Numbered from the stretch's first letter, positions 18,504-27,253 are shown. The stretch: 54,817 nucleotides of DNA from Pseudoalteromonas phenolica (GCF_005876835.1 NZ_PPSW01000031.1:1-54817); one strand, 5' to 3'. The notes: generated from the letters alone by a model not told the origin. Numbers and translations: made by a program.

Positions 18504-21500
18504 TTATTGATTCGCAACTAAATTGAGTTGCGGCTTTTCTTTGTTAATGGGCTTCGGTGTTTTATATTTGCTTTTACCTAATAGTAATAAGCTAGGCATT
18601 AATACCAGTGTAAAAAGAGCGCTGATAGCCATCCCCCCAACAATTACGGTTGCTAAACCGCGGTATATCTCTGAGCCGACACCTGGTACTAGCATCAGTG
18701 GCAACATGCCGAATAAACTGGTTAGCGTACTTAAGTAAACTGGGCGAGCACGTAATAATACGGCTTGCCTCACAGCATCTTCTCTTTGCATCCCGTCTCG
18801 TTCAGAGCTACGAGTTTGGTCAACTAATAAGATGGCATTATTGACGACTAACCCGAGCAGAATGATAAAACCAATCATGGTTAAAAGATCGAGTGATTGA
18901 AAGGTAAATAGGTTTAGTACATACAGAGCAATAACCCCGCCTGCTAACGCCAAAGGCATGATCAATAGAACAAGGAAGCTATCTTTTGCTGATTTAAATA
19001 ATGCAGTCATCAATAAAAATAAGATAAATAAGGCTAAGGAAAAATTGATGGTCATTTCCTCAATTGCTGAATTCATCTTCTGCGCATTACCAGCCAAGAT
19101 TACACTCGTTGAAGCAGAAACCGCAGCTTGTACTTTTGGCAGCACTTGTGAATTAAGGCGTGCTTGTGCTTCTTGTAAACTCATCTGAGGCGGCGGAGTG
19201 ACCATGACGGTGACTGTGCGCTTGCCATTTACACGTCTTAATTGTGTTGGCCCTACGGTTCGTTCAACACGGGCAAGTTCACCGAGTGTTTGTGTGCCAG
19301 CCAGAGGTGTAATGATAGGCATCTCTTTAAGCTCTTCTGGTGATTGCCAGGGTTTTGCACGCAAGATGACGTTCATACGTTCGTTACCATCGAAGTACTC
19401 ATTAATAAATAATCCCCCAGTGAATGCTTGCACAGCTTGTGCAACGTCACTGCGTGTTAGACCCGCTTGAGTGATCCGTCTGTCATCAGGGTGAAGCCTT
19501 AATTCCGGTTCGGCCATATCTAAACGCGGCATAGGCTGCGCTGAAGCGTTAGGTATAGCTTCTCGTGTTGCTTGCAAAGCGACTCTTGCACCTGCGATCA
19601 AATCATCAATGTTTGGGCCAGATAAATCGATATTTATTACTCGACCATCTCCACCATTGTTGACTCGGATCATCGAGCCTCTTGTTAGAAAAACACGTGT
19701 ATCAGGCAAATCATGGAATATCTCTTCACGTGCGACTTTCATAAGTTCTTCTACTCGGGTTGGATCTTCCGAGTAAATAAACCCACCGGCATTTGAACCG
19801 AAGACATAAAAATTAAAGTCTTTTATTTTCGGCGACTTTTCGCCTTCGTAATACGGCATCACACGCTTTTTAACTCGTGATGCAATTTCGGCTTCCATAA
19901 ATTGGATATTTCCACCTGGCGGTGTCAGCAAGGTATAAAAGAAACCGTCGGTAGGGGCACGAGGCATAAAATCTGTTTGAGGTAATAAAACATAGGTAAT
20001 AAATACAGAGCCACCTAACAAAGAGGCTATCCAACTAAGTTGTTTAACCCTGCTATTGGTTAATTTAACAACGAAATGGGTGACTTTATGCCAATAGGCT
20101 TGATATGGGTCAGATTTAATCTTTGTATCCGGCCAAAGCTTATTTGCGACAGGAATAAGCGTCATGGCACAGATAAGTGACGAGATAACAGCGATAGATA
20201 AAGTCAAAGCGAGATCTGAAAATAGCTGACCCTCAATACCCGCCATAAACATGATAGGTAAAAAAATAGCGACACTGGTTGCAGTGGAAGCAAATAAAGC
20301 CCCCCCAACTTGCGTGGCTCCTTTCAAAGTTGCTTTGCTTGCAGCCATGCCCGAGGCAGTTAGTCTAGCTATGTTTTCTTGCACGATAATTGCAGCATCA
20401 AGTACCAAGCCTACGGCAAATGCCAGACCTGCTAATGACACAACATTCAAACTTCGCTCAAATAGGTTAAGCGCTAAAAATGCAACCATCAGTGAAACAG
20501 GGATGGTTGCTGCGATGATCAGAGTGGGTTTTAGTCCTCTAAAAAACAGCCAGAGAATACCGCAAGCCAGTAATACCCCTAAGCCTAAATTACCTTTTAC
20601 CAGCTGTAATGCATTTCTGATATGCACTGATGAATCGAAGCTTAGTTCAATGGCAAGACCAGCTTCTTTTAAAGCGCCTTCATTTAGTTCTTTAATGGCA
20701 TGGTTTATTTCGTCTAATACAGCAACAGTATTGGCGTCATTTGCTCTTGAAATTGTGATGTAATAAGCTGGTTTACCATTTCTTAATGTCATAGAGCGGC
20801 GATCAGTCACTGTATCTTCGACACTGGCGATATCGCCTAAATAAATGGGTCGTTCACCCACATAGCCCACTCGTAGTTCAGCTAAGTTGTCGACATTGTA
20901 TTTTCCGGTGAATCGCACTGTGTATTGTCGACGTCCGACATCAGCCAAGCCGCCAGAGCTATCATTGGCTGTCGATAATGTACGACGAATTTGCGCAAGG
21001 CTGATACCAAATGCCGCTGCTTTTTGCGGATCGAATGTTACGCGCAGTTCACGAGGTCGTTCACTGTTCATATTGACACGAGAAATTCCTGGGATCCGCG
21101 CAAGCCTAGGTTCAATAATGTCTTCAATTTGCTTTTGATATTGCGCCATATCAAGTTGCTCAGAGTCAAAGCTTAAAGGCACAACTAATAAACTTGCTGC
21201 TGTTGGACCTCCTGAGCCAGGACCACCATTTCCTCCGGCAGTAACCATAGGGTCCATCGCATCTAAAGGAAGAGGGGGGGCTTGGTTTAAACTAGTTAGC
21301 ACATCCAACATGGCTTGTTGCATATCAGCGCCAACAGCAAAAGTCAGATTTATAGCACCGCCACCTTGGTTGATATTGGTATTTACCTCGAGTGCGCCAG
21401 GTGTATGTTTTACGGCATTTTCTAAAGGTTCGATGATCATGGATTCAATTTCTTCAGGGGCTGCTTGTCGCCAACCAGAAAAAATAGTGATCTGAGGTTG

Positions 21501-21623
21501 TTCAATTTCAGGAGTGAGCTGAATGGGTAACTTAAAAATGCTGATGATGCCAAATAAAATGATTAAAGTAAGAATGACAAGGACCGCAGCCGGGTTCTTT
21601 AAAGAGGAACGGGTTAAGTTCAT
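18504..21623 (-). CDS. RND-family efflux pump, inner-membrane subunit
   Basis: A proton-driven resistance-nodulation-division exporter of about 1,039 residues, the standard length, with one N-terminal helix, a large periplasmic loop, a helix bundle, and the same pattern repeated. In transmembrane helix 4 the motif is GLVLDAAIIVQEN: Asp409 is present but the next residue is Ala410, where AcrB-type drug pumps have a second Asp. In helix 10, VVNNAILLVDQ has Asn where AcrB has Lys940. A Gly-rich insert GGNGGPGSGGP lies near residue 130. I start at ATG 21623; an upstream TTG adds seven unsupported residues. Pump precedes adaptor, the reverse of the usual order. Confidence 0.92.
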   Translation of the reverse strand: MNLTRSSLKNPAAVLVILTLIILFGIISIFKLPIQLTPEIEQPQITIFSGWRQAAPEEIESMIIEPLENAVKHTPGALEVNTNINQGGGAINLTFAVGADMQQAMLDVLTSLNQAPPLPLDAMDPMVTAGGNGGPGSGGPTAASLLVVPLSFDSEQLDMAQYQKQIEDIIEPRLARIPGISRVNMNSERPRELRVTFDPQKAAAFGISLAQIRRTLSTANDSSGGLADVGRRQYTVRFTGKYNVDNLAELRVGYVGERPIYLGDIASVEDTVTDRRSMTLRNGKPAYYITISRANDANTVAVLDEINHAIKELNEGALKEAGLAIELSFDSSVHIRNALQLVKGNLGLGVLLACGILWLFFRGLKPTLIIAATIPVSLMVAFLALNLFERSLNVVSLAGLAFAVGLVLDAAIIVQENIARLTASGMAASKATLKGATQVGGALFASTATSVAIFLPIMFMAGIEGQLFSDLALTLSIAVISSLICAMTLIPVANKLWPDTKIKSDPYQAYWHKVTHFVVKLTNSRVKQLSWIASLLGGSVFITYVLLPQTDFMPRAPTDGFFYTLLTPPGGNIQFMEAEIASRVKKRVMPYYEGEKSPKIKDFNFYVFGSNAGGFIYSEDPTRVEELMKVAREEIFHDLPDTRVFLTRGSMIRVNNGGDGRVINIDLSGPNIDDLIAGARVALQATREAIPNASAQPMPRLDMAEPELRLHPDDRRITQAGLTRSDVAQAVQAFTGGLFINEYFDGNERMNVILRAKPWQSPEELKEMPIITPLAGTQTLGELARVERTVGPTQLRRVNGKRTVTVMVTPPPQMSLQEAQARLNSQVLPKVQAAVSASTSVILAGNAQKMNSAIEEMTINFSLALFILFLLMTALFKSAKDSFLVLLIMPLALAGGVIALYVLNLFTFQSLDLLTMIGFIILLGLVVNNAILLVDQTRSSERDGMQREDAVRQAVLLRARPVYLSTLTSLFGMLPLMLVPGVGSEIYRGLATVIVGGMAISALFTLVLMPSLLLLGKSKYKTPKPINKEKPQLNLVANQ

Positions 21624-21892
21624 GGTAATGTCCAAAGGCACCAAAAGTAATCAGCTATAACATTGTGGCGCAGATATGGATAATTTAGCAAAGATAAAAA
21701 ATCCGGATTTCGTTGAATCTCCCTAGAAGTCAGTTAAACCGTAGGTTTCGTAATATCTTGTAACGTTTTGAAAAAACTTATTCATGAAATTTGCTTAAGA
21801 ATTTTTGATTTGAAGCAAGCATTCGGCTTTTCAGACTTTTAAATTTATATGATAGAAATACAATCACGGCAAAATTTGTATAAGGAATGATT

Positions 21893-22357
21893 ATGTTTGT
21901 TGCATTGAAATGGGACCATCAAATAGGTGCGCATTTTGTTTCTTGGATTGTCGTCGAGTGTTCAGGTGTGAATGAAAAGTTTGGTTTGCCACAAGCATTA
22001 CCTCCTCGCAGAGACATTGCCTATTTTGTTGACGAAAAGACAGCGGAATATGATGCAAAGGTATTTGCGGCCTATAAAAATGGTTTGCTTGATATCACTT
22101 TAGTAGATAAGTATGAGCCTTATTTGTCTCCGCACCATGGCTTTTGTCATTATGAGTGGGATCATACTTATATGGGTGACTTGGTGAAACATGCAGTATT
22201 ATATTGGGAAGATGGCAAACACCAGCAAGCTAAGCCTTTTAGAGATGACATTGGCTATTTTATTTGCCATGAGCAATCAGAAGTCGATAGTCAGTTTTAT
22301 GCACAATATAAGCTCGGCCTGTTAGAGTTCAACTCAGAGAATTTAAAAACAGCCTAA
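21893..22357 (+). CDS. Unrecognised protein of two tandem WDH/GLL repeats
   Basis: I do not recognise this 154-residue protein. It has no signal peptide or membrane segment and is rich in aromatic and acidic residues. It consists of two similar halves of about 65-70 residues. Each begins with WDH, continues to a DIAYF or DIGYF strand, and ends in YKNGLLDI or YKLGLLEF. The first copy covers about residues 8-69 and the second about 90-149. The ATG at 21893 is preferred over 21887 because ATAAGGA is then spaced about 7 bases away. It is flanked by minus-strand genes on both sides and ends in its own terminator, so it is probably a single-gene unit. Confidence 0.7.
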   Translation: MFVALKWDHQIGAHFVSWIVVECSGVNEKFGLPQALPPRRDIAYFVDEKTAEYDAKVFAAYKNGLLDITLVDKYEPYLSPHHGFCHYEWDHTYMGDLVKHAVLYWEDGKHQQAKPFRDDIGYFICHEQSEVDSQFYAQYKLGLLEFNSENLKTA

Positions 22358-22377
22358 CACGTAGCAAGCAAAGTGAC

Positions 22378-22408
22378 ATGAAGCTAGTTTGTGCTAGCTT
22401 CATTGTTT
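22378..22408 (+). terminator. Terminator after the repeat protein gene
   Basis: ATGAAGCTAG (22378-22387) pairs perfectly with CTAGCTTCAT (22394-22403) over 10 bp, followed by TGTTT. The stem overlaps the stop codon of the convergent ybaM gene, so both genes end in the same short stretch. Confidence 0.6.
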
Positions 22409-22548
22409 AATTTATTTTGAAAGTCAGATTTTACAATCTCTAGTGCAGCAAGTACGTCTTCGGCTGGTATTTCATGCTGTTCTAATAACATTATTAAGTC
22501 GACTGCTAATTTCACATGGATTGGTGCATTTTCTAAATTATTGCTCAT
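22384..22548 (-). CDS. ybaM: Small YbaM-type protein (DUF2496)
   Basis: A 54-residue frame reads MSNNLENAPIHVKLAVDLIM, then LLEQHEIPAEDVLAALEIV and a short polar tail. This strongly resembles E. coli YbaM as I recall it, with LENAP, VKLAVDLI, LLE and IPA shared. In E. coli ybaM lies directly beside priC. Here it ends the same minus-strand cluster, separated from priC by two genes. Its function is unknown in any species to my knowledge. It is predicted to be a small, helical, cytoplasmic protein. The gene starts 9 bases after the ComFB-domain gene ends. Confidence 0.8.
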   Translation of the reverse strand: MSNNLENAPIHVKLAVDLIMLLEQHEIPAEDVLAALEIVKSDFQNKLNNEASTN

Positions 22549-22557
22549 TTCTAAAAA

Positions 22558-22833
22558 TTACTCACTGACCGTTGAACCTCTTTTAGCCACTTGTGTCATG
22601 GCAACATCAATTGCAATATCAACTCTTTGCTCCATTTGGATACGCTCGTGTTGGGGTAAATAAAAAGCCATGTCTACATCATAGCGAATATACCTTGCAG
22701 GTAGTTGATTAAGTACTGTACAGCAAAAATCAGCCATTACATCATCATCGTATTTGTCTTGTAGATTGCGCTCAACGATGCGATCTAACATGACTTTTTC
22801 GTAATAGTTGTGCACATCATCATGTAGTTTCAT
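22558..22833 (-). CDS. ComFB-domain protein
   Basis: A 91-residue cytoplasmic protein resembling the ComFB (late competence development) family: NYYEKVMLDRIVERNL, then a Cys-Cys containing helix DDDVMADFCCTVLNQLPARYIRYDVD by its parts. The family's typical ALN-LPPxY motif is seen as VLNQLPARYIRY. ComFB-type domains have recently been described as cyclic-dinucleotide receptors in some bacteria. Whether this one binds such a ligand is unknown. AGGAAGA precedes the ATG. It follows the deacetylase-like gene by 43 bases and precedes ybaM by 9. The family name should not be read as evidence for a competence role here. Confidence 0.75.
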   Translation of the reverse strand: MKLHDDVHNYYEKVMLDRIVERNLQDKYDDDVMADFCCTVLNQLPARYIRYDVDMAFYLPQHERIQMEQRVDIAIDVAMTQVAKRGSTVSE

Positions 22834-22876
22834 GTCATCTTCCTAATGTTTTTATTTTTTGAGTTTATACTAAAAA

Positions 22877-23767
22877 TCAATAGTTTTCGAACACAGCGAA
22901 TAAAAGTTGTTTATGTACTTCAATCAGTTGTTCTTCATTGCGTTGATAGCCACCGCCAAGTCCAATCGATAAAGGGATATCGCTGTTTTTACAAAATGAA
23001 ATTACTTTTCTATCACGCTCTAATACACCTGCTAGGCTGATGTCTAGTAAACCGAGTTCATCTTTATGGTAAATATCAGCACCGGCGTTATAAATAATAA
23101 TATCAGGTTGATAGAGACGCTTAATTAAATCTAAAGCTTGTTCTAGCGTTTGCAAGTATTGTGCGTCTGTACAACCTTTTTCGAGCTCGAAATCAAGATC
23201 TGAGCGCGCTTTTGCTCGGGGGAAATTCTGAGCGCAGTGCAAAGAGCAAGTAATGATGTTGTCGTTGTCATGTAAAATATCAGCAGTACCATCTCCTTGG
23301 TGAACATCGCAATCGAGGATCACAACGCGTTCAGCAAGGCCTTGCTGTATCAGATTTTGTGCAGTGATGGTATGGTCGTTAAAAATGCAAAAGCCAGCGC
23401 CATGATCAAATTTGGCATGGTGATAGCCGCCACCAAGGTTTAACCCAAGGCCTTGCTCTAATGCGTATTCTGCTGCCTCGATACTTGCGCCAACAGAAAG
23501 TAAGGTTCTTTCAACTAATGTTGTTGACCATGGAAAACCCATTTTTTTGATTGCTTTCTCAGATAAAGCGCCGTTCACAAATGCATCGACATAATCAGCA
23601 TCATGGCAAAGTTTGATTTGCGCTAAGCTAGCTGGTTTTGGTTTAAATACTCGCTCGGAAAACCCCATTGCACGAATTGCATTTTCAAGTTTTTGGTATT
23701 TCTTTATTGGAAAGCGGTGCCTCTCAGGCAGTTGTATAGCACTGTATAGAGGGTGATAGAAAATCAT
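22877..23767 (-). CDS. Histone-deacetylase-family hydrolase
   Basis: A 296-residue member of the class I/II HDAC-like (arginase/deacetylase fold) family, which hydrolyse acetyl-lysine or acetylpolyamines, with bacterial substrates mostly unknown. The zinc and charge-relay residues are visible: LGGGYHHAKFDHGAGFC with His116-His117 and Asp121-His122, then ILDCDVHQGDGT with Asp152, Asp154 and His156, and NAGADIYHKDELG later supplying the second Asp. The length fits the compact bacterial type. It begins on the last base of priC (TAATG), so the two are translationally coupled. No acetyltransferase is nearby. Confidence 0.9.
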   Translation of the reverse strand: MIFYHPLYSAIQLPERHRFPIKKYQKLENAIRAMGFSERVFKPKPASLAQIKLCHDADYVDAFVNGALSEKAIKKMGFPWSTTLVERTLLSVGASIEAAEYALEQGLGLNLGGGYHHAKFDHGAGFCIFNDHTITAQNLIQQGLAERVVILDCDVHQGDGTADILHDNDNIITCSLHCAQNFPRAKARSDLDFELEKGCTDAQYLQTLEQALDLIKRLYQPDIIIYNAGADIYHKDELGLLDISLAGVLERDRKVISFCKNSDIPLSIGLGGGYQRNEEQLIEVHKQLLFAVFENY

Positions 23768-24366
23768 TAGCGGTTTTGTTGCTTTTCAACTTGTTGAATT
23801 TTGTCTTCTGTGGCGGTTATTGCTTTTCGACATCGGCCAAGTCGAGCATGTAGCGCTAAGATCTCGTGATTGATTTTACTCGCTTCAGCGGTACTCGCCG
23901 ACACAAGTTGCTGCTTACGCATATCGATCATCTCTTGTAAACGGCGCTCAAATTCATGGTTTTGTGATAGCTCTTGATACAGCTCATGAGAGCTTTGCAT
24001 GATTTTCTTAACTGCTTGCTTATAGACTTTTGCTTTTTTAGGCTGGGTAAACTTATTCTCTTTGGCCCAAACAGGCGTCGATTTTAATACCTTTATAACA
24101 GCTTCTATTTGAGTGCTTAATTTTTCGAGGGCGAATGCATAGGCATGGCGCTTTTCAGGGCTCGGCAACCTTGCAAATGCTTCCTTGATTTCATCTACAT
24201 AGTCACAAAGTTTTAAGCTTTTGGTTGCAAACACGCTGTGTGCAAATAAACTTGGCTGTGCTTGAATGTAGCGGTTTTTATCAAACCACTTAGCTTTATC
24301 AAATTGGTGAGCATGCTGAGCAAGCTGCTCAATTTGCTGCTGTAATTTGACAATGGCTTGACTCAT
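23767..24366 (-). CDS. priC: Primosomal replication protein PriC
   Basis: PriC helps reload the DnaB helicase at stalled forks with a single-stranded gap, a PriA-independent restart route. The 199-residue helical protein matches the family in length (175 in E. coli) and pattern: a leading helix with Gln/Leu heptads, FDKNRYIQAQPSLFAHSVF, the central YAFALEKLSTQIEAV, and a helical C-terminus rich in Arg and Gln with EFERRLQEMI and HARLGRCRKAI. It overlaps the permease gene by four bases and the deacetylase-like gene by one. The presence of ybaM downstream supports the call, since priC-ybaM are neighbours in E. coli. Confidence 0.88.
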   Translation of the reverse strand: MSQAIVKLQQQIEQLAQHAHQFDKAKWFDKNRYIQAQPSLFAHSVFATKSLKLCDYVDEIKEAFARLPSPEKRHAYAFALEKLSTQIEAVIKVLKSTPVWAKENKFTQPKKAKVYKQAVKKIMQSSHELYQELSQNHEFERRLQEMIDMRKQQLVSASTAEASKINHEILALHARLGRCRKAITATEDKIQQVEKQQNR

Positions 24367-25142
24367 ATAAAGTAAGCCTCATAAATAAGTTTACCGGCAA
24401 GTACGATAACGACACTATTAAAAAGTGGCTTTATTAGCTTATTACCGAACTTAATTGCTGAGTGCGCACCTATCCAGGCGCCTACCATTAAAAATAGCCC
24501 CATGGTAATGCCAAGTAAAAAGTTAACATGACCTAATGCGACAAAGGTGATCAGCGAAATAAAATTCGACACAAAATTCATTGAGCGCGCGAGTCCGCAA
24601 TTCAACAATAAACTCATTTTATAAAGTAGGCTATTTGATGCAGTCCAAAAAGTGCCCGTACCAGGACCTGCTAAACCATCAAAAAAACCTAAACTTAACC
24701 CTTGTGACCATTGTTTTATTTTTAGTTGTAAGGTTTTAGCTGGTAAATGATGACTGGTCTCAGTGCTAAATTTACCAAATAAACTGTAGCAGGCTACAGC
24801 AATGATGATCACTGGTAGTAGTTTATTTAAAAACTCAATACTAAGATGATCAACCAATAGGGTACCGAGAAGTGCGCCTATGGCGGTTGCTAGTATAGAC
24901 CCTGCCCAAAACTTAGGGTTGAATAAGTTCTTTTTATAATAGGTGACACTGGCAGTAATTGAGCCAAAGCTTGCAGCAAGTTTATTGGTCCCTAACGTCA
25001 TGTGCGGAGGTAAGCCTGCTGTAAGAAGAGCTGGTACAGTTAACATACCGCCGCCGCCAGCTACCGCATCAATAAAGCCAGCTATGAGAGCAACCAAACA
25101 CAATAAGCCCCAAGTTGTGGGGTCGAGCGCAAATTCAAACAT
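24363..25142 (-). CDS. TauE/SafE (TSUP) family permease, YfcA-like
   Basis: A 259-residue inner-membrane protein with about eight helices of the TauE/SafE family, which transports small anions such as sulfite or organosulfonates in characterised cases. Its N-terminus AGFIDAVAGGGGMLTVPAL and TLGTNKLAASFGS, and the second-half GFFDGLAGPGTGTFW, correspond closely to E. coli YfcA. The substrate is unknown. Its start codon overlaps the dinG stop and its end overlaps priC by four bases, so it is cotranslated in a DNA-repair operon without obvious functional link. Confidence 0.9.
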   Translation of the reverse strand: MFEFALDPTTWGLLCLVALIAGFIDAVAGGGGMLTVPALLTAGLPPHMTLGTNKLAASFGSITASVTYYKKNLFNPKFWAGSILATAIGALLGTLLVDHLSIEFLNKLLPVIIIAVACYSLFGKFSTETSHHLPAKTLQLKIKQWSQGLSLGFFDGLAGPGTGTFWTASNSLLYKMSLLLNCGLARSMNFVSNFISLITFVALGHVNFLLGITMGLFLMVGAWIGAHSAIKFGNKLIKPLFNSVVIVLAGKLIYEAYFI

Positions 25143-27214
25143 TAATAATCTATTTGTCTTTTAAATGGCGGGAGGGTATCTAGCATGGCTTTACCATACC
25201 GTTTACTGACCAAACGCCTATCAAGGAGCGTGATTTTTCCTTGATCGGTTTCTTTTCTCAGCAGTCTACCACAGCTTTGTACTAATTTCTTTGCGGCATC
25301 GGGTACTGTGATTGATAAAAATGGATTACCACCTTTACTTGTAACAAACTCAGCTTGTGCCTCTTCTATAGGGGAGGTAGGTACTGCAAAAGGGATCTTA
25401 GTTATGACTAAATTTTCTAAATAGGCACCGGGTAAATCGAGTCCTTCAGACAAGCTTTGCGTACCAAATAAAATACTGCCATGGCCAGAATCAATACGAG
25501 ACTTGTGCTTTTTCAGTAGGGCATCACGAGAAAATTCACCTTGCACAAGAATTTGCCAGTTTTTCAGGCGCATTTTTTTTGTAACATGTTCCATCTGCCA
25601 GTAAGAGGCAAATAACACCAAATTACCTTTTGTTCGGTCTAAATATTTAGGCAAAGCATCGGCTAAAAAGTCACTGAATGCTTTATCAGTGGGCTCTTTA
25701 TCTGTTGTAGGTATATGAAGCGTCGCTTGTTTGGGATAATCAAACGGTGAATTAGCTTTAATATATTGTACGCCTTCTTCACCTTTTAACCCACTTTCTT
25801 TGGCGAAATGGTCAAACGTACCGAGTGCACTTAGCGTTGCTGAACATAATACGGCGCCTGCACATTCGCGCCAAAGTTTATCTTTTAAGTAGTAACCCAC
25901 TTCAATTGGGCAGTCGCAGAGTAAATGGTCGTGGTGGTTTTTGTATTCAAGTCGCTTTATCCAGCGAGCATGCGGAATAGAGTCACCTTTACTGGCGTAG
26001 CTGAACCACAGTTTTTGTAGTTGCTCAAGGCGGTTGATGTACTGCCCACTTTCGGCCAAAAGGGGATCGGCTAAGAATGCCGTAACATCACCATCACTGA
26101 CATCTAAAGTAAGTGCATCATGCATTTTATTGAGTGCTCTTAAAGCATCGAGCGTTGCATCGCTGATGTCTTTGGCTTTGAGAGTGAGTTGCTCTGGTAC
26201 AATACCGTGTTCGAATCGATAAGTGTCGTCATCGTTATAATTAAAATCAGCTTGATCTAGCAGATCTCTGACCGACCTTAAATCTTTAGCCGCGTCATTC
26301 GCAGCGTCATTGAGTTTAAAGTTTTGACCAATGGCTTTTTGCGACACAATGGCGTTGGCCATCTTTTGACTGAACTTTAAAAGTTTTTCAATCCAATCTA
26401 ATGTGCCCTTAATGGTTGCCGCTGCGGATGAAAAGTCTCTAGTGATATGAGGTAAATGGTGCGCTTCATCTATGACATAAAAAGTCTCATCGGGCTCAGG
26501 TAATATTTTGCCGCCACCGAGCTCTAAGTCAGCAAGTAACAGAGCATGGTTAATAACAAGTACATCCATTTGCGCCATTTTTTGTCGTGCTAAATGAAAG
26601 GGGCATAAATGATGAGATTTCATTTGTCTTTGACATGCATGTTTATCGCAGGCAATTAAGTTCCATACTCGATCAGGAATGGTGTCGGCCCAACTGTCTC
26701 TATCACCTTGCCACTGTTTATTCTGATAGGCGTTTTGTAGTGCCACGAGGCAATTTTTTTCTTGCTCAGAGAGTGGGGAACTTAATGTAGGCACGAGTGA
26801 CATTTGCATCATGTCTTCATCTAGTGCTGAATTTAATTTGTGCACACAGATATATCTATGCCTGCCTTTTACCAAATCAAACTTAAAATCGAGCCCTGAG
26901 TGCTCTTTAAAAAAAGGTAATTCTTTCTCAATGAGTTGCTCTTGTAAGGCAACAGTCGCAGTAGAAATGACGAGTTTCTTCTTTTTAGCTAATGCTAAAG
27001 GCAGGGCGCCTAAACAGTAGGCTAGGGACTTACCTGTACCTGTTCCAGCTTCTATTACACAAATTTTTTGCGATCTATGGTATTCGCCCGCTAATACTTT
27101 GGCGATTTCTGCGACTAGATAGTTTTGGCTTTTTCTCGGTCTATAACCGTCTAAGCTTTCAGCAATGCTGGTGTGTGTTGTTCTAATTGTTTTTTTTAAT
27201 GCATCTGAAAGCAT
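25142..27214 (-). CDS. dinG: ATP-dependent DNA helicase DinG
   Basis: DinG is a superfamily 2 iron-sulfur 5'-3' helicase of the XPD type, induced by DNA damage in E. coli, acting on R-loops and forked DNA. The 690 residues (E. coli 716) show Walker A AGTGTGKS at 56-63, DEAH box VIDEAHHLP, and helicase motifs LVLFASYWQM and VQSCGRLLR. Candidate cluster cysteines are C123, C189, C194 and C204. Their spacing differs from E. coli (C120, C194, C199, C205): the third site lacks Cys and an extra Cys lies upstream. The family assignment rests on the C-terminal half and on the divergent polB. A LexA-like site lies upstream. Confidence 0.93.
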   Translation of the reverse strand: MLSDALKKTIRTTHTSIAESLDGYRPRKSQNYLVAEIAKVLAGEYHRSQKICVIEAGTGTGKSLAYCLGALPLALAKKKKLVISTATVALQEQLIEKELPFFKEHSGLDFKFDLVKGRHRYICVHKLNSALDEDMMQMSLVPTLSSPLSEQEKNCLVALQNAYQNKQWQGDRDSWADTIPDRVWNLIACDKHACQRQMKSHHLCPFHLARQKMAQMDVLVINHALLLADLELGGGKILPEPDETFYVIDEAHHLPHITRDFSSAAATIKGTLDWIEKLLKFSQKMANAIVSQKAIGQNFKLNDAANDAAKDLRSVRDLLDQADFNYNDDDTYRFEHGIVPEQLTLKAKDISDATLDALRALNKMHDALTLDVSDGDVTAFLADPLLAESGQYINRLEQLQKLWFSYASKGDSIPHARWIKRLEYKNHHDHLLCDCPIEVGYYLKDKLWRECAGAVLCSATLSALGTFDHFAKESGLKGEEGVQYIKANSPFDYPKQATLHIPTTDKEPTDKAFSDFLADALPKYLDRTKGNLVLFASYWQMEHVTKKMRLKNWQILVQGEFSRDALLKKHKSRIDSGHGSILFGTQSLSEGLDLPGAYLENLVITKIPFAVPTSPIEEAQAEFVTSKGGNPFLSITVPDAAKKLVQSCGRLLRKETDQGKITLLDRRLVSKRYGKAMLDTLPPFKRQIDY

Positions 27215-27237
27215 GAAGGTCGCCTAAAAAGTACGGT

Positions 27238-27253
27238 ATGTATATAATTACAG
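27238..27253. promoter_or_regulatory. LexA-like SOS box between dinG and polB
   Basis: The 16-mer ATGTATATAATTACAG matches the enterobacterial LexA consensus CTGTATATATATACAG at 13 of 16 positions, with the right half ACAG intact and only the first base of the left half different. It lies between the divergent start codons (27214 and 27282). Both genes are LexA-regulated in E. coli, so one site could serve both. Confidence 0.7.

Noticed and set aside
20251..20763. A 170-codon frame opposite the RND pump gene.
   Set aside because: It lies wholly inside a well-supported pump gene and has no ribosome site or recognisable motif; it is a shadow of that gene.
22558..22833. ComFB-domain protein as evidence of a competence locus.
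   Set aside because: No DNA-uptake genes are nearby; the family name is historical and the domain occurs widely.
22877..23767. Histone-deacetylase-like gene as a eukaryotic contaminant.
   Set aside because: Compact bacterial members are common, and the gene overlaps priC in an operon with native codon use.
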